Assembly: GCA_013187285.1 (NCBI GenBank)
Contig: JABMIG010000007.1
Span: 948,441-1,012,440 of the forward strand
DNA length: 64,000 nucleotides
Direction of reading: 5' to 3'
Source of the DNA: Cyclotella cryptica
Taxonomy: Eukaryota > Bacillariophyta > Thalassiosirophyceae > Thalassiosirales > Thalassiosiraceae
Shown piece after piece: positions 50,130-61,831 of this stretch. Both the position numbers and the translations under genes were made by a program. Below the pieces are notes generated by a model. It ran no database searches and had not been told where the DNA came from. It saw nothing but the letters and a program-made list of their open reading frames with translations. The first letter of the stretch is position 1; every line of letters starts with the position of its first letter.

Positions 50130-53100
50130 TTGCTATCAGCAGTCCTCTTAAATCACCTTGTTGACCATGCCAAGTATAAGCCACCCGGAAAACCACATTA
50201 TAACAATGCCGTCAGAACCCCATATGCAAAAGGGTCTATGTGTCCTTACTCTCGCTTTGGATGTAATTTCATTGGAATGGATCTAAACAAACATATGAAG
50301 AAGTGTCGTTTCATCTCGGCTATGGAAGAGAGAAGAGAATTTATGTCCAGCTACGAAGGGGAGACATTCTTGAAGAAATCAACCTTCCTGCCGCCCGTCC
50401 ATGTGAACAATTTAAGTGATGCAGAAAAACTCTTTGAAGAATGGATTCATAGTCAAGATTCAAACGACATTCGACGATACAAATCATTGATGTTGCCTCC
50501 AAAAAATATGAATCAAATGATTGTTGACGCCCGTCTGAGAAACCAGGAAGAAGAAAATGAGATCTGTGAAAATGGTTTAGACTTTGATGTGAATATTCCG
50601 ATTCAAACGAACAATCCCAGTAACATAGGCAATGGAACTTTACAAACAGGTATGAACCAACAATCACACGAGAACTCGAGTTCATTTTTGACAATGATGG
50701 CATGGTTGATTTTGAAATGGAATTAAAAGTAGACACAACATGATTCGCTACACTCCTGATTTAGCATTTCAAGTACATCTACTGAGTGTGATTACGAATG
50801 TTAGGGGTGTTCCACTCAACATGTTTGACAAAATTATGGATGTCATCTTCGTGCATTGCGTACAGAGAAATTTTGATTTCAACAATTCCTTCTTCAGCTC
50901 CACTAGGAAAGGACTTATCAACCGGCTAAAGAAGATTCATGGCATGTCAGCTTTCAAAGCAAAGTTGGTCGGGATAACAAGGAGAGATGGAACATCTATT
51001 GGAGTTGTGGTGTTTGATACAATGGAGGTACTCACGACTATGTTTGAAGACGAGAGAATTGTATGCCCTGCCAACATAGCAAAAGGTTACAATTTCTGGG
51101 ACGGAACCGTGGTGGACTCGAATGTTTACGGGAAATTCCCACTGGTGATTCGTGGAATCCTACGAGAGATGCCTACGTTGGGAATGATCCGGATAAACTC
51201 CCTGTCCCTCTCGTTGGCTTTTACGACAAAACACACACCGACGATAAGGGAATTCTTGCAACCGCACCTTTTCTAATAACTTTCGCATTTCTCAACCTTG
51301 AAACAAGAAAAGATCATATGCTTCTTTTCCTCTTGGACTCGTCCCAAATCTCAATCATGGTAGAGGATCAAGGAAAACTTCTTGTCCTAATGACACATTC
51401 GACCACCTTCAAGATGAACACGATTGCTTACAGGCTATCCTTCAGGACATAATTGACATTCACTCGAAGGGAGGAGTCCGTCGGACAATTTTTGGAAAAG
51501 AGAAGAATCTCATCATTTGGTTCCACATCATCATTGGTGACATTCAGGGAAACAACAACCTTGCAGCTGCATATCAAAATTCAGGTTTACGGCCTTACAG
51601 ATTATGTAAATGCACTCACGATGATCTTGACGCGGAGTCATTATCCTGCGAATATGTTACAATCGCTGAATTCCAACAGTACAAACTTCAATCATCTGAT
51701 TTAAGTAGAACCGCCGCCAGGGATGTTATGAAACAAATATCTCGTCATGGGATTGATACGGTTTGGGAGAAGGGAGTGCCGTTAGCAGACATGATTCACG
51801 GTATTAACCTAATCACCCCTCCAGAAATGTTACATACCGTCGGCGTTGGCATAGCTGTTTACATCATTGCTGTAATCAAGGATTGTCTTAACGATAGCAC
51901 CCGGACTGAGTTGGATTTCTTGTACATTGATTTGTACCATGATCTTAAGAGAAACTGTGATCATGATTACTACGAAAGCTCTCTGCACAAAGGAGCAACT
52001 GAAACAGTAAAACAAGGGGCATTGGAAAACATAGGTCACCTACTATCTTTAGCAGCCCTGTGTACCACCGACGCAGGAATAAATCTATTGGACGAAAAGA
52101 TTGATGGAGCGCACCCATCCCTTATTCAGCATACTCTCATACATCTGCTTGCAAGTGTAGTTTGGTTGCACTCGGACAACAACAAAGAAGATGTTCGTAA
52201 GTCAGAAGCAGCATTTGGAAAAGTCCTATCAGACATCAAGAACATTTTCCCGAGATCATGCGGAAATAGTTGGAAAATCCCTAAGGTACATGGATACATG
52301 CTGATGCAAAGGTATGTTCAGATGTATGGCAATGCCTCTAACTTTTATGGTGGATGGGGCGAACGCTGTCATATTGAATGGATCAAAGATAATGGACTGC
52401 GCACCCAGCGACAGGCATCGACCTTTAACGATCAAATTGGTGGCGCATTTGTGAAGGAGTCATATTGAAAACGGCCGAGGATACTTTAGTTTCAGATCTC
52501 TCTGAACAGATGGATTTGTTATCCATCAGCACAACACATTTGACGAATCGATTTGATGACCTGACTAATCCCGAATCTTCGAATGTTGTCAACATACCTT
52601 CTAAGACTGTCGGAAAAAGTTTTCGTGGAAGGTATAGTGTCACTGTTTCTGTGGAGGATGTTATTGATGAAGATCAATTCGGTAATGCCTTCGTTAGTGA
52701 TCACACTTTTGCCACAGTGTTACTTGGAAATCTGACGACAAAGGAAAACAATGCATAGGAAGAAGGATTAGCTTTGAGTTGGAATATTTCCTTGTACAGA
52801 GAGCCCTTTCACTTCATACATCGACCGTAGCTGTTACTGGGTACACGGAGGCTTACATTCAATTCTCAAATCTCCCTATCAGAACTGTTGTCAGATGCAC
52901 AGACAATTACCGTGGACAATTGTGGTATGATTTTGTCATTGTACAAAGAAATGATGTAATTCTACCTGGTAAAGTGGTCGGTATAATTGAGGTTGACGGA
53001 AAGATCAAGTTTGTTATTCAATCGGCAATTGCATCAAATGGCTTCAACGGACTTGAATCGTTTCACAAAAACTTTTCCATCATTTTGTCCTTGGAGATAA

Positions 53101-53138
53101 GGATCACATTCGTCTACACGATCTTGAGGATATTGTAA
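50130..53138 (+). pseudogene. Plavaka-type transposase, frame-broken
   Basis: The order of parts is: a C2H2-like finger near the N-terminus (CPYSRFGCNFIGMDLNKHMKKC, shown here as C-x6-C-x9-H-x4-C); VVVFDTMEVLTTMFEDERIV; EIPTGDSWNPTRDAYVG and LPVPLVGFYDKTHTDDKG (about 51.13-51.25 kb); FPLGLVPNL; IIIGDIQGNNN and RPYRLCKC (about 51.53-51.61 kb); PLADMIHGINLITPPEMLH; and a C-terminal FRAHPNYRG-WYDW-like piece (RCTDNYRGQLWYDFVIV, about 52.9 kb). This succession is that of Plavaka transposases of the CACTA group. The frame shifts near 51.13, 51.31, 52.46 and 52.76 kb, and a stop separates the first 199 codons from the rest near 50.7 kb, so the gene is inactive. Confidence 0.7.
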
Positions 53139-53385
53139 TGCCATTAATTGTTTACCCAAATTACGGAAGAGACCAAAAGACAGAATTCATTTCTATGTTA
53201 CCAAAAGATTGTGGGGCAAATTCTTTACAGAGTTCATAAATAATTCTTGGCTATAAATGGGGTTAACTTATATCATTTGCGGTCAAAGCATATTTGTAGA
53301 CAACATTGTTATGTAAACATATGTCCTATTTCTTCTTTTGATCATCCCTCTCCCCATGCCACAATGTTGAGTCTAGGATGTTCAC

Positions 53386-56161
53386 CTACGAAAACTTCTT
53401 CACCGTGCTCGCACATTTCATAAAAATGGGAACTGATGTCCCATGTAACAAGACGCCTCCTAGAAAAATGTTCGTCCAGTGGTCAAACAATCGATGAGCC
53501 ACACCCAATGTAGGCATGGGGAAGTAGCAATGTACTTGTACATATTTATGATCTTCCACTGTTGCTGTTGTTGGAACGAATTGGTAACAGCATGTCGTGG
53601 GCTGTGGAGCATCGAACTCGTTCACGAGATCATACATAGCTCTGGCTTGTTCTGATATTGCCGATTTTGCTAAAGAATCACACTCAAACACTGACTGTAG
53701 CTCTTGCAACATGGAACTTTTTGCGCGAGGCCTATGATCATTGCGATCGGTGTGCATTTCATTGCAAAAGTTCACCGTGAAGATGCCTGTCTTACAAACC
53801 CAGTGGTGTGGGGACTTCGGAGTTCATCTGTGCAAAACAGATGTTTATACATCATCCGTGTCCTCGGTGCCGTGATCTGGACAAGATCATGAAATGTCCT
53901 CCAAGCATAAGGAAGATATCGTACGTCCATTCCTTCGCGATAGTACGTGTTGTATTGCTGAGTAGAGGGACCAGCATTTGGGAAGGTACTCGCTCTTGTA
54001 TTGTCATTTCTCAATGACGCTGGATAGCTGTTATGACCATCACAGTTTTTCCGGAGGAAAACTACCTCTGTCACCAAGTGCTTTCTTAAACATTTTGACA
54101 TCAAACTGAGTTAACTGACGAGTTTGAAAGGCTTTCGATGAAATGCTTGATGACACTGGGGGGTGAAGAGGAAACAGTCCTGCCTCTGCGACTGTCCATC
54201 GCAGTTTGTAGCCACCTCGGAGACTATGGTATTGCCAATTTATATCATCTCTTGTGATATCAGGAGCTGAGGTCCCAGCAAAGATTAGTGCATTGGGAGA
54301 CGATTCGAGCCTTTTTCACATAGATCGTTAAGGCATATTAATTTAAATGAACATGAACTCATTCTCTCCACCTAGGAATGAAAAAGGCATTTGAATGAAA
54401 CAAATGAGGTACATTGACTTCATAAGACATAGTATGTGAAGTTGATATCAATTTACTCACAGTTGAATCGAGTATTGTACCGGATCCATCTCGCCATTCT
54501 TGCTACTGATCCCCATTTTATGCTCTTTCTTGAATCGCAAGTACTGCTCTCGAGGAACTACGAAAAATCTACGAAAGGTCTTTCTGTTTAGGCTGTCACG
54601 AAGTTTTGGAATGACAAACATGCCTTGGAACAGAGGATCCTTCCATCTAAGGTACGACATTGATACTGGTTCATCTTGTTTGCCAGTGATAATGGCATAA
54701 GAGCAGAGATTAGACTTGTTGGGAACGTAGTGCGCAGCTTGACTGAAGCGCGCAGCGAATGGATGGAGCGCCTTCTTTCTTGCTGCCTTGAATTTCTTTT
54801 TTACAAATTGACTTCCGACATTGTCATATGTCATGAAATACTCTTTAAAGTCGAAGTCTAGCTGTAATGGTGGGTGGATGCACTTTTTGAAAATTAGTGT
54901 TTGGGAAGAGAGATGTCGAGAGAAATTTATCGGGACCTGCAAACCAGGGAAACAAGATATTATTAGAGGAGACTATAAAACAAGGACAAATTAATGATTC
55001 CATTCTTTACCAGAGGCTGAGTGTTGAATACACTGATCAGCTTCATTCACGACATCCTCTTTATCACTGGTTAATGGAGGACCCATGACTTTGTTGACAA
55101 AAACATGGAGAAGTGACAGTCATCTTGTCCCAAGATGAATTTATGAACTGTGGCGTTGGAAGATCTCTTGTTATGGAACAGGTCGTATTCACATTCACGT
55201 ACTTGGAGAACACCATCAACAATATGATCAGGAGACATCATTATGTTGTAATGAATTCCTTCGATAATTCCTAGCTTGAAGGAAGTCATGGTACTTGTGG
55301 AGAAGCACACGAAACAATTCAAACAGTTATCCTTGAATGAGTGGCTAGGGAAAGTTGTGCACTCAATGTAGACAGGGTTCGAATAGGAGGTGTATCGAAG
55401 TCTGTTACTAAGCTTGTAAGGAATAACTATTGATGAGCCCATGTCATACTCGAATAACATTCGACTACCCTTGCATGTGGACGCAACATGAAAAAGAGAC
55501 TTGAATTTTGGATGCTGGGAGATGTCGCAGAAATGTTTAAGAGAAAAAGAATCAGGGGGCAAAGGAATAGCACGGCCACTCCCTTCTGCATCCACATCTT
55601 CTGATTCATCACAAACATTGAACACATCTTCAGCTGAATGGAATTGAGAGGGCAAAGGAGTAGCACGGCCACACCTATCTGCTTCCTCATGGTTCAATTC
55701 ATCGACACAACCGAGGGAAAAGCGATGGCAAGTGAGTAGCTCGGCCACTCACATCTGCTTCACCGACCCAGTTGCATGATTCCATTATTCTTCTCCTTTT
55801 TCAGTGAGAACACTTGGTTGGGCAGTAGAACAGGAGATATATCTTGGTTTCTTGGAGAGTTCCTCTTCTTCAGGTGCCTTAGAGGATACTTCAACATTCT
55901 TCTCAGAATTGATCTCAGAATTCATCTCTCCAAAAGAACAGAGTATAAGTTTGGCATGACATCGTTGGCAACTGGAATATTTTCCCCAGGTTGAAGTAAC
56001 GGCAAACATTTCTTCTTGTCGGCAATGCATTTCAAGCATGAACTGCGTGGCGGCCAACAGTACCCAAAAGAGATTTTTCCATGGGAGGATTGGGATGGGA
56101 CATTGCTAGTACAGCCGTATAACAACAATAATGGTTGATTGGCGGGTGATTCGAGAACCAA
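53386..56161 (-). pseudogene. Accessory gene B of the Plavaka-like element
   Basis: Reading from about 56161 there is a Cys-rich segment (SSCLKCIADKKKC), then an imperfect triple repeat of about 30-45 residues with the core GRATPLP / GRAIPLP (55.5-55.75 kb), then a long hydrophilic region with KPLKLDFDFKEYF-like and VPREQYLRFKKEHK segments, and a C-terminal part ending near 53386 (TTCCYQFVPTTATVEDHKYV, PIFMKCASTVKKFS). An intron with acceptor TTTGCAG is likely near 54.94 kb. Several frame breaks are present. No known family is recognised. Its length (about 2.7 kb) and position opposite the transposase suggest it was a functional part of the element. Confidence 0.5.
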
Positions 56162-56229
56162 AACAATTCGGATTGTGAATTGATCTGACGCTAATATTTT
56201 TTGATACTTCTTCGCAAAATTTTGATTTA

Positions 56230-57000
56230 TTGATCAAGTGGAAAGTATCCTAATCAATTGGATCCACTCGGAGACCGAGTGCGATTACGTGGAGCAGTTG
56301 AATCAACAATTGCGCAGTTTTGAATTGTGGGAGAAGGACTGGTGGACTGGTAGGTTTGAGAGATGGACTTAACGGTGCAAAAGATTGCGGTACGAGCGAG
56401 TACAATTATGTGAAGCAGATAGGTCCACTTGGCGACGACGATACGAGCGATTGCACACCTTCGAATCGATGGAGAAGTACTGGTAGGTTGCGATCGGAAA
56501 ATTGGTGGGGATCGATTGATTGATGGCAAAAATGCAATGGCACAGCTTTGAATTGATGGAGGAGGGAATGCGAATAGGTGATGCAGTTCGATCCACTCGT
56601 CGACGATGATGCGGCGATTGCGCCGATCCACTCGTCGCTGATGATGCGAGCGATTGCACTTCGTTCCACTCGTCGACGATGATGCGAGAGATTGCACTTC
56701 GATCCACTCGTCGCTGATGATGCTAGCGATTGCACTTCGATCCACTCGTCGACGATGATGCGAGCGATTGCGCCGATCCACTCGTCGACGATGGTGCGGC
56801 GATTGCACGCCGATCCACTAGTCAACGATGGTGCGGCAATTGCACTTCGATCCACTTTCGTCGACGATGATGCGAGCAATTGCACCGATCCACTCGTCAA
56901 CGATGATGCGAGCGATTGCACTTCTTTGAATCGATGGAGATGGACTGGTAGGTTGCGATCGGAAAAATGGTGGCGATCGATTGATTGATGGCAGAAGTTA
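56230..57000. repeat. Minisatellite of ~38-base units with flanking long repeat
   Basis: From about 56580 to 56925 there are nine or ten imperfect units of the form GATCCACTCGTCGACGATGA followed by TGCGAGCGATTGCACTTC or GCGCC, 36-40 bases each. On both sides lies a longer direct repeat (about 56459-56527 and 56930-56993) containing ACTGGTAGGTTGCGATCGG and GATCGATTGATTGATGGC. The block directly follows accessory gene B. Frames open in all directions here are repeat artefacts. Confidence 0.8.
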
Positions 57001-57109
57001 TGGTAGGTATGTTTGCGATCGGTTTATTCGTTGCGATGGATTGTATTGAATGCGATGTATTGAATCAAAAGATTGCAGTAAGTTGTATTGTTTGTGAGGT
57101 TTGGGAGAC

Positions 57110-57300
57110 ACCGTGAGATGTGGTGGTCCAAAGGTACAAGATGGTGGTGGTGTTAGTAAACATGTATGGTACCACAGAGTGTGGTGTTGGGAGACACGTG
57201 AGATGTGTGGGTATAGAGGTACCAGAGAGTGTGGTGTTGCGTGAGATGTGTTGGTATTGTATAGAGGTACCACAGAGTGCAAGCCAGGGATCAAAAAGAA
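57110..57300. repeat. Imperfect ~55-base tandem repeat
   Basis: Three to four units share GTGAGATGTG, GGTAT and GAGGTACCA(C)AGAGTG. It is adjacent to the 38-base minisatellite but has a different unit. Confidence 0.7.
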
Positions 57301-59561
57301 TCTGTGCCTGGATGCAAGTGGGGAGAATGATTGGACAGGATTTACTGTGAAATGTAAGTTACACATGGAACGTTTCATGAAGTACAGACAGATAAATATA
57401 GTAAAGTTGATAAAGACATAAGTACAAATACTAGATTTCAGATGGAATGATAACATAGGGCTCTATGACTAGGAGGATTTACAATGGCTTGAAAGGAAAA
57501 AAAAGATTACTTAAACTTAATATGAAGCCTTACTTGAAGTCTTTAACACAACATAGAGATAATAAGTATACATAAAATATTTGTAACTAATATGATATCG
57601 CAGAATGGAGCACTTACGAGAATTGTGAGCTTGATTAAATTTATTATCTATCGAACTAACAACCTATGACTTACGGGCTCTCAGACATGTAATATGTAAT
57701 AATAATCCTGTGGATATGAACAGAACACATACCACTAAGGGGACACTTTTGTGCTACCAAGATGACACCAAGTGACTATTAGTCTAATGACATACAATTG
57801 GGTAGCTGCTGGGGCAATTATCAGACAACAACTTTAGTGCTGCAATTCTAGCAGCAAAAATGAAGGATTAGAGCTGATTTCACCTCAGCCTAGCTTCCTG
57901 AAGATTTTGCTAATTCCTAGGAAGCACTGCTATAATTTGTACTTTTCAATGTCTAAAGCAACATAACTCATGAACCATACAACAAGTCCTCCTCCTCCTG
58001 CTGCTGCTGCTGCTGCTGCCAAAACTGTGAAGCCAGTTGACTCATTACCTACCTGCAGCGACAGCAATATACCTTTTTTACTAATCCAGCATCCATCATC
58101 CAACATACATATACATACCTCATTTATCCAGTTAGGTGCCCTTGATGCTGACACACCATGGTTCTTCTCAAAGGACCAACAATGTATTGACTCAATTCCA
58201 AATGTGATTATTATGAGTCCAAGGTTGATTGGGTGCTCAAATCAAAATGAGATATGACTGCAGCATACTTCCCCATGACAATGTGTGTGATGAATGAACT
58301 CCAGAGAAGTTGTATTGTCACTTAATTCAAAATAGCCTGAAAAGGAGCACCTTCATATACATTCAAATGAAGGAGAAGTTTGAAAGTTTAGTCAATATTC
58401 AACTATTAGTAAATTTTATCTCCATTGAATGCTCACCTTGTGTTCTGCGTGTTTTGTTTGCACCTGCTTGCCTTGCTTTTTGTTGTGGGAACAATGACCA
58501 AAAACACTCTCACGACAGTATGCAAATCAAAAACTCAAACTTCTCACTCCAAGGATAGTTGTTGATGGATAGTTGAGTCGATTCCAGCTTATTTGAATGA
58601 TAAATAATGTATTCCAAAAGTCATGGTTTAACCAATTTGTCATCCTTACTCTTGTCTTGTAAAATTGCGAGTATGAGTTGAGCATTACTTTTTAGCAAGA
58701 AAATATGGAATACGATCAATTGATAGATTCAGTGCTATATTGTCTACTAGTGTACCTAGGCTCCTCACATAGAAAGAACCAATGAAAGCTTCTCAGATAG
58801 ACTACTTGCTCTGCATTTGGGAAAACAACAGATTTCTAAAATGGACTTAGTTGCTAGATTTGTTCATGTGGTCTCTTGCAATTCTCATATTAAATCTAGG
58901 GGAACATCAGCGTTGCTGCAAGGTACCATTGTAAGAAAGATGTCTCCAATTCTGAATCATTGCTTAGTAAAATTAATCGGAATTACTGAATCATGTTTCT
59001 TCATCATCCTTGTTGTGCTGTTTGTTTCTTTCATCTAGATCACCCTCATCCTTATCTTCTTCTTCATTGTCATGGTTCTTCTCCTACTCCTACTCTGCTG
59101 CTGAGACCTTCTACTTCCTTAATGTTCTTGTCCTATTGTCTTTGTCTGCTCATCTCCCCCCTCACCCTTTATCACTCTCCCCTTCTTCCTTGTTCCCCTC
59201 CTTTGTCCTCCTCGTCTCCTAGTTTTATGAGGTTTGATTGTAGTAGCTGTGTCAATGATGGTGTTGTCAATGCAGGAGGAAATAGTATTGTCTGTTGCGA
59301 TGGGCAATGTGTAGTTGCCAACAATGGCACCAGTATCAGCCTAGGCAACAGAAAGAGATCAGACAGAATTATCTACTTAAAACTAGGTTGGACCCGTGTG
59401 TTCTTCTTCCCTAGAGACTCCTCAACATTGTATGTGTTGAGAGGGAGAGAAGAAGTAACAATGAAAACATTCTAAACAATGCCAGGTATTACTTAGTGTG
59501 TGATCCATGATAAATTTTGCAGTTGTTAATAATCTATATGAAGCTCAGTTTATTTTACGAG
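57301..59561. other. No convincing gene; microsatellite
   Basis: A trinucleotide run (CCT then GCT) lies at about 57986-58020. A 160-codon frame starting with an ATG at 58993 is rich in Leu/Ser/Pro from a CT-rich tract and carries one Cys-rich patch (CSSCVNDGVVNAGGNSIVCC). No domain is recognised, and I do not call it a gene. Confidence 0.45.
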
Positions 59562-60659
59562 CTACAAAACAATATTTCTCTCACCTAGTCGAAATGGCTC
59601 TTTTTCACCAGCGAGCAGTTGCTTAGCCTTCATCTTACTGTCCTTGGGTGCGACAAACAAAAGTGATTTCAATTCCTCATCGGTTCCTCCTGGGCGAATC
59701 ATTTCTTTCAGGGTAGCAAACAATTCGGTCACTTTTACATCAGGAACTGCGCTATTTTCCTTGTTTGAAGATTTTTGTTTCTGCTGCTGCTGCTGCTTCC
59801 ATTCTGCAATTAATTGATCTTTCTGAAAGTACAGTGGCGAACGCAACTCACTCCCACTCCCCTCGGATATTGTCATATTCTCCATGTAGAAGAGAGGAAC
59901 CTTGCCCTCCGGCAGGTCATCACTCCCATCAATAGATAATGCGTCTTCAATATCCGTTTCCGATGGTGCCAGTCGAAAGTATGCTCCGGCCAATTTCCCC
60001 TTGGACGCAAGAGATACTGCCAAGTCCAGAGGTACCGATGTGATTCGAGCACTCTTCCACGGATTCGTGCCAATTTCTTCCTCGTTATCTTTCGTCAAAA
60101 CCCCATTGTTTTTCTTTTTCAGTTCAGCACGTGCCTCCTTGATTGCCTTATCTGCCGATGATTCTGCCACGTTCAATATTCGTTTGGCTTCTCCGTACGA
60201 AAGGAAAAAGTACGATGTTAGCTTTGCATCTTCGCCGACCACAAAGTAGGGCACCCCTCGAGGATCGACGATGGCAAATGTAGGAATTGTGGCGAGAAGC
60301 GATGCCAGTTTTCCAGTGGATACGACCCCTTCGCCGCCATTGCTTGGATTGTCCGCAGCGAATGAAGGCGATGGTGATAAAGTCAAGGATGCTCCGGTCA
60401 GAAGTGACGCGAGAAAGAACTCTCTTCGAGAACTAACAGACGTCGGTTGGAAATATTCCGAGACTGGCCGGAGCGAAGTTGATGATGTCACGTCATCATT
60501 ACAGTTATCCGGACGAATTCGCGCGGACAACGACAAGAGAGGAGAATGTTGGCGTGTGGATCTCGATTGAAAGCAGGTCAATGGAAAGAAAGCACTGGAT
60601 TCAAGTGTGGCGATAAGAATAATGCCGGAGATTGTGAAAAAGCGGTCAATTCCCATCAT
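59562..60659 (-). CDS. Tic22-like plastid protein with apparent lumen signal
   Basis: The single-exon gene encodes 365 residues from two adjacent ATGs (60659 or 60656). Residues 1-22 are a signal-peptide-like segment followed by SSAFFP, a diatom ASAFAP-type motif with Phe at the cleavage site, so plastid import is likely. Residues 78-102 (RREFFLASLLTGASLTL...SFA) look like a twin-arginine thylakoid signal. The mature part carries the Tic22 pattern: LATIPTFAIVDPRGVPYFV, YFFLSYGEAKRIL, VPLDLAVSL, VPLFYMENM, PLYFQKDQLIAEW and LLFVAPKDSK near the C-terminus. Tic22 proteins act in protein translocation or envelope/outer-membrane biogenesis in plastids and cyanobacteria. The lumen signal is unusual for this role and could indicate a specialised paralogue. 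A TACGGTA lies about 106 bases upstream. Confidence 0.88.
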   Translation of the reverse strand: MMGIDRFFTISGIILIATLESSAFFPLTCFQSRSTRQHSPLLSLSARIRPDNCNDDVTSSTSLRPVSEYFQPTSVSSRREFFLASLLTGASLTLSPSPSFAADNPSNGGEGVVSTGKLASLLATIPTFAIVDPRGVPYFVVGEDAKLTSYFFLSYGEAKRILNVAESSADKAIKEARAELKKKNNGVLTKDNEEEIGTNPWKSARITSVPLDLAVSLASKGKLAGAYFRLAPSETDIEDALSIDGSDDLPEGKVPLFYMENMTISEGSGSELRSPLYFQKDQLIAEWKQQQQQKQKSSNKENSAVPDVKVTELFATLKEMIRPGGTDEELKSLLFVAPKDSKMKAKQLLAGEKEPFRLGERNIVL

Positions 60660-61198
60660 AGTGAGTGTTTCGTGGGTTGATGAGAGTGTTTCGAGGGACG
60701 CCGGGTGGGGGCGTCGCGGGCGGATGTCGACTGTGAGATGAAGTGTGCTGGTAGCTGCTGGTAGTACGGTATTGTAGCTGAAGGGCTGGAAAGAAAGAGG
60801 ATGGGAGGACGGACGAATCCGATGCGTACTGACGACAAGATTACCTTTGAAGTTTATGTGCTAATCGATTGATATTTGTATCTAGACGTATGACATAGAT
60901 TATAAATCAAGCATGTCTTATTCCAACTTATCCATATGGAAGGTTTCAGAATCACCGCTGGAAACGAAAAAAAATTAAATCTCCTTTTGTGCCGACTGCT
61001 TTCATCCAGATTACTCCGCAAAAGAAAAACGACAAAAAACAAAAAGCTCCATATCATCAAACCTCTTTCAAATCATTCGACTTCATTCCGCATCTCATAA
61101 AATAAAATCGTAAACCGGTGTCAAGACATCCAGCTCATTCAGTCAGCACATTCCAACAGCAACACCCGACAACAATCGCACCACAACTAATTGAAAAC
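60660..61198. promoter_or_regulatory. Divergent promoter region between the Tic22-like and first rhodanese genes
   Basis: 539 bases between divergently oriented starts (60659 minus, 61199 plus). TACGGTA is present at 60765-60771. No open frame of note. A regulatory role is inferred from position. Confidence 0.5.
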
Positions 61199-61831
61199 AT
61201 GTTGACACACCGTTTCCAATCCGTCGCATATCTCGCTCTCCTCTCGTCTTCCCGCGCCAATAAAACGCCCACTGCGTTTTCGACGACCGCTTTTGTTCAG
61301 TCGTCGTGTCGGCCACTCGGGAGTGCCATCGAAACCAACACTTTCATTCGTCAGAGGGATACAGCCCATCATCTCAGGTCGAAGCCGACATTCATCAGCT
61401 ATGGCCAAAAGAACCATCAAACTAAACGTTACTTCAATTTCTTTGGATTGTTCGGCGACGACGAATCTCAAGTTCCTAAAATTGACAAGAGTGAGCTGAC
61501 CAAAATCATAGAAGATACAGCTGCCAAAGGACGAGGCAAAACGGGGTATGTAATCATCGATGTGCGAAATCCGGACGAAGTTGCGCAAACGGGGAAATTT
61601 AACAAAGTCGTTCAAAATCTTCCGTTGCCATCGATTTCCGATGGTGCCTTTGCGTTGAGTGGAGATACTTTCAAAGACAAGTTTGGATTTGAAAAGCCCG
61701 GTCTAGAGGAAACTATTGTTCTTCATTGCAAAGGTGGAATTAGGAGCGCCAAAGCAGTGAAAATGGCTCAGACAGCTGGTTATGCGAAAATTCTTGACTA
61801 TTCGGGAGGTGCAAACGACTGGTTTGCTTAG
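61199..61831 (+). CDS. Rhodanese-domain protein, tandem copy 1
   Basis: The single-exon gene encodes 210 residues from the ATG at 61199; the frame extends upstream only to a GTG. The N-terminal 80 residues are Ser/Thr/Arg-rich and begin with a hydrophobic stretch (VAYLALLSSSRAN), consistent with organelle targeting, plastid or mitochondrion. The rhodanese domain (residues about 100-210) has VIIDVRNPDEV and the active-site loop HCKGGIRSA with catalytic Cys177, so it should bind persulfide sulfur. A GG-N-W-like C-terminus (YSGGANDWFA) is typical of single-domain rhodaneses. Its paralogue follows 435 bases downstream on the same strand and has exactly the same length. Confidence 0.9.
   Translation: MLTHRFQSVAYLALLSSSRANKTPTAFSTTAFVQSSCRPLGSAIETNTFIRQRDTAHHLRSKPTFISYGQKNHQTKRYFNFFGLFGDDESQVPKIDKSELTKIIEDTAAKGRGKTGYVIIDVRNPDEVAQTGKFNKVVQNLPLPSISDGAFALSGDTFKDKFGFEKPGLEETIVLHCKGGIRSAKAVKMAQTAGYAKILDYSGGANDWFA

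Larger units (their letters stand above)
48182..56161. mobile_element. Plavaka-like (CACTA-group) DNA transposon, decayed, with two accessory genes
   Basis: A central plus-strand transposase region (50130-53138) is flanked by two long minus-strand gene relics (48182-49518 and 53386-56161). The coordinates give the coding extent only; terminal inverted repeats and target duplication were not found. The tandem repeat at 56.55-56.93 kb could be subterminal sequence, as is common in CACTA-group elements. Each gene has several frame breaks, so the copy is inactive. No capsid, RT or integrase sequence is present, so this is an ordinary DNA transposon. Confidence 0.65.

Noticed and set aside
56254-56921. 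Several long frames on both strands rich in SS/RR/DD
   Set aside because: All arise from the ~38-base tandem repeat.
58993-59475. 160-codon open frame with ATG and a Cys-rich patch
   Set aside because: Most of it comes from a CT-rich tract, it has no recognisable domain, and its codon make-up differs from the genes nearby.
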